Assembly (NCBI GenBank): GCA_034508935.3
Contig: CM067453.1
Location: 23,926,614 to 23,990,613 of the forward strand
DNA: 64,000 nt
DNA from: Berghia stephanieae
Lineage: Eukaryota; Mollusca; Gastropoda; Nudibranchia; Aeolidiidae
Direction of reading: 5' to 3'
Positions 20,893 through 30,794 of the stretch are shown in pieces. How positions within the stretch are numbered: position 1 is the stretch's first letter; every line of letters begins with the position of its first letter. Both the position numbers and the translations under genes were made by a program. The notes under the pieces were generated by a model, which had not been told where the DNA came from, did no database searches, and saw only the letters and a list, made by a program, of their open reading frames with translations.

Positions 20893-21070
20893 GGTGTGTT
20901 TTTTTTATGTTTTCTGTTTTTTATTCAATGGAATATTGAATTATATTCGACTATTGTACAAATAATAAAATGCCCTGAAACTGTTGGCGAAGCGGAAAAT
21001 CGGATTTTCGTGGGCTGATTATAGGTTCGTGTCTAAATATTTTATCTATTATTTGATTTCAATTATTAAA
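20893..21070 (+). repeat. Tandem segmental duplication, unit 1 start
   Basis: TATGTTTTCTGTTTTTTATT, CAATGGAATATTGAATTATA, CTGTTGGCGAAGCGG and ATCGGATTTTCGTGGGCTGA are repeated at 22001-22123, and GGTTCG...TATTTTATCTATTATT at 22512-22558. The unit continues through a (TGG)n array into MITE B and spans about 1.1 kb. Confidence 0.8.
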
Positions 21071-21390
21071 TGTGGTTGTTGTTGTTGGTGGTGGTGGTGG
21101 TGGTGGTGGTGGTAATGGTGGTGGTGGTGTGGTGGTGGTGGTGGTGGTGTGGTGGTGCTGGTGCTGGTGGTCGTGGTGCTGGTGGTGGTTGTGTTGGTGC
21201 TGCTGCTGGTGGTGGTCGTGTTGGTGGTGATGGTCGTGGTGGTATTGGTTTGTGGTGGTGGAGGTGGTGGTTCTGGTGTTGGTTGTGGTGGTGGTGGTGG
21301 TGGATGTGGTTGTGGTGGTGGTGTGGTGGTATTGGTTGTGGTGGTGGTGTGGTGGTATTGGTGGTGGTGGTGGTGGTTATGTTTGTGATG
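21071..21390 (+). repeat. (TGG)n/(TTG)n array, unit 1
   Basis: G/T-only strand, ~320 bp, imperfect TGG with TGC, TCG and ATG interruptions. Open frames (Val/Trp/Gly-rich) are artefacts. Confidence 0.95.
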
Positions 21391-21537
21391 TTGTTGTAGT
21401 TTTCTCTATCGTTCAGGATAAAATCGATGATTTCTATTCATCTTCTGTTGTTTTTGTTTTTTTCTTCACCGAGCTGTCTTCAACAAATTATATTATGGCC
21501 AGTGGATATGATTGGATTAAATTGTTATAAAAATAGA

Positions 21538-22000
21538 CAATGCAATTGGATTCACTTGTCTGATGTCACGTCGCCCAGCAACGGCGAGCTGCGTCGTTCT
21601 AAACAAAGAATGTGGTACTTTTTATTCTTCATTCTGGCTAGAACTTTTCATATGTCATGTGATTAAAATGTATAGATAGTATGCGCTTGGCTAAGAAGCT
21701 CAAAACATTGCCATCCGGAAGTATAACGAACCATCACACAAAACTATGTGTAACCTTAAACTTATATAGTCTGGCTAATGAAGTTTAGTGAGAATTACTC
21801 ATATACGCGGATGGCAAAATACAATAACAAAGGCTTGAGTGACGTCATGTTTTTCTCCTCTGGATAGACGTTTATGCTCGTCGAGAAGTATTTCATAAGG
21901 GCGTCCGCCATTGATCCGATAGTTTAGAACAGGTTACTAAGTTACTTAGTGTCATTACGAGGGAAGTGACGTCACGACTATTGAAGCCTATTGGGGTGTG
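21538..22000 (+). mobile_element. MITE B copy with nested MITE A
   Basis: Forward B start TTGGATTCACTTGTCTGATG at 21540. MITE A (21674-21848) interrupts near GTGATTAAAATGTA, and B resumes TGTTTTTCTCCTCTGGATAG and ends GACGTCACGACTATTGAAGCC. The nested A lacks its last ~15 bp. TGACGTCA is at about 21840 and 21967. Confidence 0.75.
21674..21848 (+). mobile_element. MITE A nested in B
   Basis: Starts TAGATAGTATGCGCTTGGC and ends prematurely at GAGTGACGTCA. Confidence 0.75.
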
Positions 22001-22558
22001 ATTTTTTTATGTTTTCTGTTTTTTATTCAATGGAATGTTAAATTATATTCGACTATTGTACAAATAATAAAATGCCCTGAAACTGTTGGCGAAGCGGAAA
22101 ATCGGATTTTCGTGGGCTGAGTATAGATAGTATGCAGATGACGTCACTCATGCCTTTGTTATTGTTTTTCCCATCCGCGTTTGTGAGTTGTTCTCACTAA
22201 ACTGTATTAACCAGACTATAAAAGTTCATGGTTACACAGAGTTTGTGTGTTGGTCCGTTATACTTCCGGATGGCAATGTTGTGAACTCCTTGGCCAAGAG
22301 CATTCTATCTATAGATATCTATAGATAGAATGCGCTTGGCCAAGGAGTTCACAACATTGCCATCCGGAAATATAACGGACAAACACACAAACTCTGTGTA
22401 ACCATGAACTTTTATAGTCTGGTTAATACAGTTTAGTGAGAACAACTCACACACGCGGATGGCAAAAACAATAACAAAGGCCTGAGTGACGTCATCTGCA
22501 TACTATCTATAGGTTCGCCTCTAATATTTTATCTATTATTGATTTAAATTATTAAATT
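22001..22558 (+). repeat. Segmental duplication unit 2 with two MITE A copies
   Basis: The unit matches 20893-21070. At GGGCTGA|TATA|GGTTCG two A copies have been inserted: a reverse one (22124-22316) and a forward one (22317-22513), joined at TATCTATAGATATCTATAGA. Unit 1 is the empty site. Confidence 0.8.
22124..22513. mobile_element. Two MITE A copies in opposite orientation
   Basis: Both are nearly full length. Each carries TGACGTCA (about 22137, 22487) with GATGACG/GTCATCTGCATACTATC ends. Confidence 0.8.
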
Positions 22559-22561
22559 TTG

Positions 22562-22567
22562 TGTTGT

Positions 22568-22604
<37 letters not shown>

Positions 22605-23366
22605 ATTGTTGGTGTGGTGTGTGGGGTGTTGTGTGTGTGCGTGGTGTGTGTGTTGGTTGTGTGTGTGGTGGTGGTGTTGTGGTGTGTGATGGTGGTGGTG
22701 GTGATGGTGTGGTGATGGTGTGTGGTGGTGGTGGTGATGGTGGTTGGTGTGGTGGTGGTGGTGGTGGTGTTGTGGTGAGTGGTGGTGGTGTGTGGTGGTG
22801 GTGGTGGTGGTGGTGATGGGGTGGTGGTGGTGGGTTTGGTGGTGGGTGTGGTGGTGGTGGTTTATGGTGGTGTGGTGGTGGTTGTGGTGGTGGTGGTGGT
22901 GGTGTATGGTGGTGGTGGTGGTTATGGTGGTGGCGGTGTGGTTGTGGTGATGGTGTGGTGGTGGTGGTGGTGGTGGTGGTATGGTGGTGTGGTGGTGGTG
23001 GTGGATGGTGTGGTGGTGGTGTTGGTGGTGGTGGTGGTGGTGATGGTGGTGGTGTGTGGTGTTATGGTGGTGGTGGTGGTGTATGGTGGTGGTGGTGGTC
23101 GTGGTGGTTGTGGTGGTGGTGGGTGGTTTGTGGTGGTGGTGGTGGTGTGGTGGTGGTGGTGGGTGGTGGTGGTGGGGTGGTGGTGATGGTGGTGGTGGTT
23201 GTGGTGGTTATGGTGGTGGCGGTGGTTGTGGTGATAGTGTTATGGTGGTGGTGGTGGTGGTTATGGTGGTGGTGGTGGTGGTGGTTGTAGTGGTGGTGGT
23301 GGTGTTGGTGGTGGTGATGGTGGTGGTAGTTGTGGTGGTGGTGGTGGTGGTGGTGGTCGTGGTGGT
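22562..23366 (+). repeat. (TTG)n and (TGG)n array, unit 2
   Basis: About 800 bp of almost pure G/T on the plus strand, mainly TGG with phase-shifting TGTGG and ATGG units. It is much longer than the array in unit 1. Open frames are artefacts. Confidence 0.95.
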
Positions 23367-23371
23367 TCGGT

Positions 23372-23792
23372 ACTTTTTATTCTTCATGCTGGCTAGAGCT
23401 TTTTCACATGTCATGTGATCAGATAGATAGTTCGAAGATGACGTCACTCATGCCTTTGTTATTGTTTTTGCCATCCGCGTTTGTGAGTTGTTCTCACTAA
23501 ACTGTATTAACCTGACTATAAACGTTCACGGTTACACAGAGTTTGTGTGTTGGTCCGTTATACTTCCGGATGGCAATGTTGTGAACTCCTTGGCCAAGCG
23601 CATTCTATCTATAAAAGTCAAAACATTTATAATGTTTTTCTCCTCTGGATACACTTTCATCCTCGTCGGAGAAGTATTTCACAAGCGCGTCCGCCATTGT
23701 TCCGATAGGTTAGAACCAGTTACTAAATTACTATGCGTCATTACGAGGGAAGTGACGTCACGACTGTCGAATCCTATAAGAGGTGACATACG
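23372..23792 (+). mobile_element. MITE B 3' part with nested MITE A
   Basis: B starts inside GGTACTTTTTATTCTTCATG, its 5' end having been lost into the (TGG)n array. A reverse A copy (23424-23614) is inserted at GTGATCAGA|TA|TAAAAGTC. B then runs to GACGTCACGACTGTCG and AATCCTATA. Confidence 0.8.
23424..23614 (-). mobile_element. MITE A nested in B at TA
   Basis: Reverse complete copy. An uninserted B copy at about 30590-30606 (GATCAGAATATATAAAAGTC) shows the target. Confidence 0.8.
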
Positions 23793-23963
23793 GTCTCTTT
23801 CCTTAAGACGGCAGATTTATAGTGCTTTGTATGGATAAAATCGAACCAGACGTTCAACAGGTTAATCAAATTATAGCTCTATAAATTTTCCGATTATTAA
23901 AAACGTTGTAATATAATCTGGTTTATTTTAAATCTCGAAACGCTACAAACATTATTATCTTGA

Positions 23964-24272
23964 GCTTGAGCTTTTATATAGCGCAATATCCACTAAACGT
24001 GCTCAAAGCGCTTTTAAAAAGCGTCCCTGTCCAACAGCAGCACCTAACATATTAAGCGAGATATGACAACGCCTGTTAGGCGATATTACAATTTATTTCT
24101 GACACAGACATCGCTGTTAACGGTCATGTTCTCATTTTACACCTGAGTACGGTGAGAGAATGTGAGTAAAGAGGCGCCTTTTCCATGGACTCAACTATGC
24201 GCTGAGTGAGGCTCGAACCCAGGACCTTCCTATCCGAAAGCGAGTGTCATACCACTAGACCACATAGCCGCA
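23964..24272 (-). mobile_element. SINE S copy
   Basis: Reverse, complete: tail CTTTTATATAGCGCAATATC, head GGCTCGAACCCAGGACC, CCACTAGACCACATAGCCGC. Confidence 0.85.
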
Positions 24273-24279
24273 ACTTAGT

Positions 24280-24280
24280 A

Positions 24281-24311
<31 letters not shown>

Positions 24312-24506
24312 AAGAAGAAGAAGAAGAAGAAGAAGAAGAAGAAGAAAAGAAGAAGAAGAAGAAGAAGAAGAAGAAAAGAAGAAGAGGAAGAGAAGAAGAA
24401 GAAGAAGAGAAGAAGAAGAAGAAGAAGAAGAAGAAGAAGAAGAAGAAGACTAGTGATGATAATAATAATACTAATAATCATAATTTTTTTTTAAATAATT
24501 ATAATA

Positions 24507-24547
<41 letters not shown>

Positions 24548-24617
24548 TAATAATAATAATAATAATAATGATGATAACGGTGATGATGATGATAATGATG
24601 ATGATGATGATGCTGCT

Positions 24618-24710
<93 letters not shown>

Positions 24711-24712
24711 AA
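24280..24712 (+). repeat. (AGA)n, (AAT)n and (ATG)n microsatellites
   Basis: (AGA)n 24282-24449, (AAT)n about 24505-24568, (ATG)n with a (CTG) patch 24569-24712. Confidence 0.95.
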
Positions 24713-25411
24713 TAAAAATAGTAACACTAATAGACTGTATTGTATTACATTTTCTTTCAGATTTCCTTTGTTAGTTGGCTTTGTGATCGCCTGTGTGTGC
24801 GCGTGTTTTCGCGTAGGGTGTGTGTGTGTTTGTTTGTTTGTTTTATAAATAATTGTCAGTTCTGTTGAGCTTGCGTATCAATTGTATTAATTTAATTTCT
24901 ATGCGTTATATCTCTTTCTTTCATTTCAAATCCGTCGAAAGCTCCGTCAGTTTTCAAGTTGGCTGAATAGATAATCTGCTCAATACAATATTATAAATTT
25001 ACTTATCCCACCATATTTAACCTAGGGGAAAGATTTGATTATTATCTTTGCAACTATTCACTCCAACCATTGTGGTAATTCTGGGTTGTTTTTTGTTTTG
25101 TTTTTTTTTCTTTCAAACTCGTGATATTTCTATAATATTATTATTATTATTATTATTATTATTATCTCTGTACTTATGACTTTTTAGACAAAGGAGTAAT
25201 CTCCCAATTCTTTAAGATTAGTATACCATGAATAAGTACAAAAACAGTCTGTTATCATTAACTCACTCAACCCCAACACCGACTATATCCGTAGTTTCCC
25301 CAGGTTACTTTTACCCCATGCTAATTTTTTATTACATTTTTACGATACAAATTATAGGCGTCGTATCAAAGCTAATGGTAGTTGAATAAAACTATCTATG
25401 TACATACTCAT
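24713..25411. other. No recognised gene
   Basis: A good acceptor-like TTACATTTTCTTTCAG lies at 24747-24763, but no open frame follows. (ATT)n at about 25138-25166. Otherwise no feature seen. Confidence 0.4.
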
Positions 25412-25672
25412 TTAAACCTCTCTTTTCAAGCCATTTTCAGGATTTTCCCCAAAACTTCAAACCCAACTAACACAAAAATATATTTTTATCACTCAAACAC
25501 AATAGCAGTAAAGTTCTTCCGATACACAATTTCTTTATCAAAACATGCTCTACAACACACTGTTCATTTTCTTTAAATTTTATGATGTACAAAAAACATT
25601 TGAATAAGAAAAATGTTAGTTGTATCGTAACGAATGTGACGATTTTCCTGTAGTTGGTAAGGAGAGGGTTAA
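25412..25672 (-). mobile_element. MITE F copy 7, intact ends
   Basis: Reverse copy between TTAA 25412-25415 and TTAA 25669-25672. Left end ACCTCTCTTTTCAAGCC, right end AGTTGGTAAGGAGAGGG. Confidence 0.85.
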
Positions 25673-25737
25673 TGCAATTTTTATTCCAAATTTGAAAAGC
25701 AGCAAAAATCTCTAGGATTGAGTGAGTTAAGGGAAGG

Positions 25738-26013
25738 GAAAGGGGGCCGGGGGGGGGGGGGAGGTGGGGAGGGGGGTGAAATTGAAGCTGTTAGCAGGGG
25801 TCTTCGATGTTAGTTTTAGGTGGTAATTCAAAGCTGAGATGTAAACAATGGGCGAGGATTGGTTTTTGCGATCGCTCGCGTGTGATCCGATGACGTCATA
25901 GGGAGATGTGACAGATGGGCGGTGTTGTTTCCTTGTTGTGAGTGAGTGAGGTGGTTGGAGAAGAGTTCTGCTTTGGATTGTTGGAGTGAGGGAGTGGGGA
26001 TTTTTAGTTTGGA

Positions 26014-26053
<40 letters not shown>

Positions 26054-26066
26054 GTGAGTCTGGGGA
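25738..26066 (+). promoter_or_regulatory. G-rich block with CRE and CCAAT-like sites
   Basis: A poly-G tract (25745-25785) is followed by AATGGGCGAGGATTGG, GCGATCGCTCGCG, GATGACGTCATAGG and GGGCGG within ~100 bp, then (TG)n at 26016-26060. These could form a second small promoter, but no exon is visible. I give this low weight. Confidence 0.2.
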
Positions 26067-26269
26067 AGGAAAGGGGGGGGGGGGGGTCTTGTGTACGTGT
26101 GTGATTATATCATATATATTTGTTCTGCGTGCATTTATGTGTTTAAATGAGTAAAGAAATAAATAAATAGATAAATAAATAACATGAAATAAATATGAAC
26201 AATAATAGAGAGAGAGCATATCCAGAGATTTACCATGCTCAATGGCTTTTTCGAAGTTGCGTTTTTCAC

Positions 26270-26532
26270 TTGAACTCTCTCCTTACCAGCCATTTTCAGG
26301 ACTTTCCCAAAAACTTCACACCCAACTAACACGAAAATAGATTTTTTACCCCTCTGACATAATAGCAGTAAAATTCTTGCGATACATAATTTCTTTAGTA
26401 AAACGTGCTCTACAACACACTGTTCATTATCTTTAAATATTATGATGTACAAAAGAAATTTGAAGAAGAGAAATGTTGGTTGTATCGAAACAAATGTGAC
26501 GATTTTCCTGTAGTTGGTAAGGAGAGGGTCAA
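26270..26532 (-). mobile_element. MITE F copy 8
   Basis: Reverse copy with ends ACTCTCTCCTTACCAGCC and TAGTTGGTAAGGAGAGGG. Flanks TTGA and TCAA are decayed TTAA. Confidence 0.8.
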
Positions 26533-26599
26533 GATAACTTATTCCAAAATCCAATTACTGTTGGAAAATAAGGTTGGACGAAGTAATAGAGAACAAAGA

Positions 26600-26765
26600 A
26601 ATGTGTTATGTCAAAGAACTGGTTCCAGTCTCATTGGAAGTGTAAAACAAACCCTTCCGGAGGACTGAATACAAACCTTGTGTTAATGATTTTCTGGTTT
26701 CAGAGTGACGGTTTCTTATTTTTCTAGTCTAAATATTATTCTAGTCGTCAATAAAGATCATCCAT
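26600..26765 (+). repeat. J-like single segment
   Basis: CTGGTTCCAGTCTCATTGGA, AGTGTAAAACAA..., TCTAGTCGTCAATAAAGATC match the 3' flank of the J array (12000-12097 and 12334-12356), here without MITE I. Confidence 0.6.
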
Positions 26766-26784
26766 CCTCGCTCTTTTAGGATTG

Positions 26785-27088
26785 CGGCGATGTGGTCTAG
26801 TGGTATGACGCTCGCTTTCGGATCAGAAGGTTCTGGGTTCGAGCCTCGCTTGCTCGGCGCATAGTTGAGTCCTTAGAAAAGGCTATGAACTCATATTCTC
26901 CCATCGTATTCAGGTGTCAAATGAGTAGCTGGCCGTTAACAGCGTTATCTCTTTCCGAAAAGAATGTAATATCGATAACAGGCGTCATGTAACGTCCTTC
27001 ATGTTAAGTGTTGCCGCTGGCCAGGGACCCCTTGTAAAGTGCTTTGAGCACGTTTAGTGTATATTTCGCTATATAAAAGCTCAAGTTT
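26785..27088 (+). mobile_element. SINE S copy (family description)
   Basis: Family S is ~300 bp. The head GCGGCTATGTGGTCTAGTGG has a pol III A box, and ~35 bp on, GGGTTCGAGCC is a B box, so it derives from a tRNA. The body has GCATAGTTGAGTCC, CTCACATTCTC, CAGGTGTAAAATGAGTACC, GGCCGTTAACAGCG, AATATCGCCTAACAGGCG. The tail is GTAAAGCGCTTTGAGCACG, TTTAGTGGATATTGCG, CTATATAAAAGCTCAA. This tail resembles the 3' end of the L2-like LINE at 38613. The copy is flanked by TTTAGGATTGCGG and its inverse CCGCAATCCTAAA. Confidence 0.9.
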
Positions 27089-27375
27089 TTATTTTATTTT
27101 TTTAGGTCCCGCAATCCTAAAACATGTGCCTATACATCTTGCAGCTAAAATAGTCATGCCACCTTATGATTCAATATGTAACTTATTCTTTATTAGTCCA
27201 CAGAAACACTGGTTACTTACACACTTCCAATGAGTTTGGAACTGGAAGAGTAGCGTATGTGACGTCACGGCTTCTCTACCCTATTAAAAGATGCAATAAT
27301 TATAGTTGGAAAAAAAACGACTTTGATTATGCGTGACATCACAGATTTGATCGGGGAATCTGACATTTCAAATTA
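27089..27375. other. No gene; J-like fragment
   Basis: ACACTTCCAATGAGTTTGGA near 27220 is a reverse J segment. GTGACGTCACGG at about 27258 is another CRE palindrome outside any recognised MITE. Confidence 0.4.
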
Positions 27376-27609
27376 GTGACCCATCGTCCCAAAACGGTAT
27401 TATGTAGGGAAGAATCAGATGCTAAAAAGCTGAATTAAAGCTAAACTCATCAAAAATTTGAATTATTGCTATTTGGCATTCTAAGATACGATATTCATTC
27501 TATTCAATAAAACATACAAACTCATTGCAAGTCGGATATTTCTGGAAATAAATTCAATTTTCAGCATCTTAATCATTCCGACATAATACCGTTTTGATGC
27601 GGGGGTCAC
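27376..27609. mobile_element. MITE I copy 3
   Basis: Ends GTGACCCATCGTCCC and ATGCGGGGGTCAC, with inner CAGATGCTAAAAAGCTG and CAGCATCTTAATCATTCC. Confidence 0.7.
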
Positions 27610-27869
27610 ATTATGTCCCCTTGTTATTGCCAAAGTTGGAAGTGGCTTGAATATTTGTCTTTTGGCAGATTCATTGGCTTGTTGTCCTCTATATCTAAAA
27701 TAACTCTTACTTGACCATGTCACACCATAATAATATATAAACACACAAAAATCATTTTCAGGAAACAAATTAATCAATCCTAATTTAAGTGTATGAATGA
27801 GTATCCTGCAAAACAAAATTGATCCACATTACAAGAACCAACCTATATCCTAATGAATCATCAATCAAT

Positions 27870-28300
27870 CAATCAGTTATCAATGACCATAGCCCAAGGA
27901 CAAGTCGCATGAAGTCGAGAAAGAGCTTCATGATGGAAGAAGGCATCAACCCTGACCATGCAGCTGTATACAGACTTTCCAAGTGGAGAGAGTGGGAGAA
28001 TCATGTAAATGAAGCCGTTGAAGATCCGAGAGAAGAACTGCCTGACGGAACTGAGCTCCCCAGGAACGAACAAAGCACGGGCAAAAATTGGGAGAACAGC
28101 TGGAAGCATGTAAAAGTGGGGGCTGGTTGAGACTAGCTTGTGTACAGGTGGATGCCCAGAGCAGACGATGGAGCACATCCTTAGAGAATGCCAGGACGGG
28201 CCCAGCTGCACTGACCATGACCTATGAGTCTGCTCCCCAGATGCTGTGGAGTGGGTTCGGTGTTGGAGTGACAAGCTATGACATGCCATGCCCTTACAGA
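27870..28300 (+). pseudogene. LINE 3'-end relic (reverse transcriptase C-terminus)
   Basis: From about 28063 one frame reads NKARAKIGRTAGSM, an in-frame TAA, KWGLVETSLCTGGCPEQT, then MEHILREC. The pattern (R-x-G, short linker, C-x3-C-P-x-QT-MEHIL-x2-C) is the C-terminal zinc-binding end of jockey-like reverse transcriptases. The upstream part (27880-28060) is charged but unrecognised. It is a dead fragment on the plus strand. Confidence 0.55.
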
Positions 28301-28433
28301 GAGAACGTCCTCGTAGCACTGCGCATGCGTCTCTCTTATCAACTAAGGAAATCTATAGTTTGGTTAATGAGATATCACTAATTATATTGGAGAAATCACT
28401 TTTCAAAATGTTATTATATACATGCTTTTTAAA

Positions 28434-28640
28434 ATAAAAATATAACCAATAAAATTATTTTTATGAAAAGTTCACTGTGATGTGTTGCAAAGAATACCCG
28501 AGATTAAGATTTCCCGCCGTGAAATCACTGACTTCACGGTTCAGTAGCTCGCACTAAAAGATGGCTGAGAAACGATTTAATTGGTGCATCACTGTGAACT
28601 TTTCATCAAAATAAGTTTATTGGTTATATTTTTAGATTCA
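28434..28640. mobile_element. Inverted-repeat element L, ~205 bp
   Basis: AAAATATAACCAATAAAATT and AAAAGTTCACTGTGATG at left are inverted at right as CATCACTGTGAACTTTTC and TTTATTGGTTATATTTTT. Arms are ~50 bp. The centre holds ATTTCCCGCCGTGAAATCAC and TTCACGGTTCAGTAGC. Single copy here. Confidence 0.6.
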
Positions 28641-28779
28641 TCCACATTATAAGAAGCAACCCATATACCATTTTTTTTAAACCTCAGGAATGAGAGACAC
28701 CCAATGTTTGTCGTCATTTGCCAGTTTCGATTTATCTCCGTCTTTTAAATACGACAATAAACGGGTATAGGTATATTGA

Positions 28780-29070
28780 CCTTTAAAAAAAACCCAAAAA
28801 AAAACCCAAAAAAAACAAACAAACCGTAAGTTAAAAAATCAAAAAACAAAAATAACAACAACAACAAAAACCACAGTAAATTTTTAAAAAAAAAAAAAAA
28901 ACATATCAAAAAAAAAAGAAAACAAAGGAAAAACAAAACCAAAAAAAAGCAAAAAACAATACATTAAAAAAAAGAATAATTAAAAAATAAATAAGTAAAT
29001 AAATAGATAAATAATTTTTTTAAAAATAAAATTAATATATAAGTTTAAAATAAAACAAAACATAACTTGA
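28780..29070 (+). repeat. A-rich low-complexity tract
   Basis: Runs of AAAAAAC and (AAAT)n. Open frames are Phe/Leu artefacts on the minus strand. Confidence 0.85.
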
Positions 29071-29277
29071 TTTGATATGACTTAATAACCCTGTACACTC
29101 TTAGATAGGGGAATATAGATAGTAATCATTGCTATCTACGTATTCGCTGCCTGTGATTACGAACCCATATATACCAATTAATTAGCAATCAATAACAATT
29201 CAAGTATAGAAATGGTTTTTTTAAAAATCCACATTCAAATAAATAACATAAATACAAATAAGTCAACGGTCACAAAC

Positions 29278-29517
29278 ACTCACTCACTCACATCACTCAC
29301 TCACATCACTCACTCACCCACTCACTCACTCACACACTCACTCACTCACTCACTCACTCACACACTCACTCACTCACCCACTCGCTCACTCACTCACTCA
29401 CTCACTCAATCACTCACTCAATCACTCACTCACACACTCACTCACTCACACATTCACTCACTCACTCACTCACTCACTTACTCACTCACTCACTCACTCA
29501 CTCACTTACTCACTATC
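29278..29517 (+). repeat. (CTCA)n tail array
   Basis: Tetranucleotide array of ~60 units, the 3' tail of the LINE fragment on the minus strand. The corresponding tail of the paralog at 43138-43178 is only ~10 units. Confidence 0.9.
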
Positions 29518-29669
29518 CAGCATCCTCCTCATTGACGTTGGCTGCCCGCAGTCTGCAATGACAAAAGTCCGCCCATTCTCTTCGTCTGTTGACGGTATCA
29601 TAATATAATTCCCTTCCATTCATATTTGTCCATTCTTGGATGTATTTTATATAAGTAGGCCTAGGTCTT

Positions 29670-29891
29670 TGGGCACCTGAAAAGACACGACACACTATAG
29701 AGAGATGTACTGGAGGGCACGGCGGAGGGCAAAAGAGGCAGAGGAAGACCACAAAGAAGATGGCAACAGGATATACAGGAATGGCTCAACAACGGCGTGA
29801 CGGAATGTGGCAGATGGGCACAAGACAGAGACTTCTTCCGAAGGACTGTGTGGGAGGCTACGTCCAAGTGATATGCGAGAGAGAGAGAGAG
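29670..29891 (+). mobile_element. LINE 3' fragment with 13-bp target duplication
   Basis: AGGCCTAGGTCTT stands at 29657-29669 and 29892-29904. The insert encodes, on the plus strand, EGTAEGKRGRGRPQRRWQQD, IQEWLNNGVTECGRWAQDRD, FFRRTVWEATSK then a stop and a (GA)n tail. That is the C-terminus of an RTE/jockey-like reverse transcriptase, severely 5' truncated. The host is the minus-strand LINE fragment. Confidence 0.7.
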
Positions 29892-29936
29892 AGGCCTAGG
29901 TCTTCTCCTTCTTCGTTTGCCCTCCATATTGCCCAA

Positions 29937-30240
29937 TTGTGCGGCTATGTGGTAAGTGGTATGACACTCGCTTTCGGATCGGAAGGTCCTGGGTTCGAGC
30001 CTCGCGCTCGGCGCATAGTTGAGTCCTTGGAAAAGGCTCTTTACACACATTCTCTCACCGTACTCAGGTGTAAAATGAGTACCTGGCCGTTAACAGCGTT
30101 ATATTTGTCCGAAAATGTGTAATATCGCTTAACAGGCGTCATGTCCCGTCCTATATGTTAAATTTGCTGTTGACCAGGGACCCCTTGTAAAGCGCTTTGA
30201 GCACATTTAGTGGATATTGCTCTATATAAAGCTCAATATT
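29937..30240 (+). mobile_element. SINE S copy
   Basis: Forward, complete: GCGGCTATGTGGTAAGTGG head, GGGTTCGAGCC, tail GGATATTGCTCTATATAAAG. Inserted in the LINE fragment, whose paralog at 44080-44110 lacks it. Confidence 0.85.
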
Positions 30241-30467
30241 TTTCCCCTATATCACATCTTTCATTAGAGTGCATGGGTTTCGGGATATATGACCGAAAAA
30301 AAACTGAATTTTCTCCTTTTGATTACATTTAATCATTTGATCATTTACATTTAACGGTAACGAATTAAGTTATCATACAAATTCAGGGTGGGAATGAAAT
30401 GAGGTCCGGTACAATGAGACACTATGCAATATTAATGTTATCAATACCATTTGGTTTTTATATCTAA

Positions 30468-30774
30468 TAGGATTCAATAGTCTGATGTCACGTCAGCCCA
30501 GCAACCAGCAACTAGGTTCTAAACAAAGAAAATCGGTACTCTTTATTCTTCATGATGGGTCGAAATTTTTCAGATGTCATGTGATCAGAATATATAAAAG
30601 TCAAAACATGATCAGATTTATAATTATATTCTCCTCTGGATTCACGTTTATGCTCATCGGAGAGGTATTTCATAAGGGAGGTAATGGAGAAATGGCGTCC
30701 GTCATTGTTCCGATAGTTTAGAACCAGTTACTATGCGTCATTACGGCGGAAGTGACGTCACGACTGTTGAACCC
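30468..30774 (+). mobile_element. MITE B copy (family description)
   Basis: B is ~305 bp with ends TAGGATTCAATAGTCTGATG and its inverse GACTGTTGAATCCTA, so TA-type ends. Inner blocks: GTCACGTCGCCCAGCAAC, GGTTCTAAACAAAGAAAATC, GGTACTTTTTATTCTTCATG, CACATGTCATGTGATCAGAA, GTCAAAACATGATCAGATTT, TTTTTCTCCTCTGGATACAC, GGGCGTCCGCCATTGTTCCG, TTACGAGGGAAGTGACGTCA. It is non-coding and always carries TGACGTCA near one end. This copy is complete with a small insertion (GGAGGTAATGGAGAAAT). Confidence 0.85.
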
Positions 30775-30794
30775 TAAAGGTTGGGGATGGATCT

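Larger units (their letters stand above)
29275..30348 (-). pseudogene. RTE-like LINE 3' fragment, copy 1
   Basis: Minus strand, from the 30340 end: FFFGHISRNPCTL, then MEGKRRRRRPRPTYIKYIQ, EWTNMNGRELYYDTVNRRRE, WADFCHCRLRAANVNEEDAG and a stop at about 29518. This is the C-terminal end of an RTE-type reverse transcriptase (FGHI...GKR-RGRP...W). A (TGAG)n tail of ~240 bp follows (plus-strand (CTCA)n, 29275-29517). It is interrupted by a LINE fragment (29670-29891) and a SINE S (29937-30240). The 5' part is missing. A paralog lies at 43133-44466. Confidence 0.7.

Noticed and set aside
21070-23447. Val/Trp/Gly-rich open frames up to 135 codons
   Set aside because: Translations of (TGG)n arrays.
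26135-26554. 139-codon frame on the minus strand
   Set aside because: It is the translation of a MITE F copy. Similar frames recur at 12970, 13050, 15861 and 15899.
29275-30348. Segmental duplication between 29275-30348 and 43133-44466
   Set aside because: The shared sequence reads as the C-terminal end of an RTE-type reverse transcriptase plus a simple tail, so two LINE copies explain it better than duplication of host DNA.
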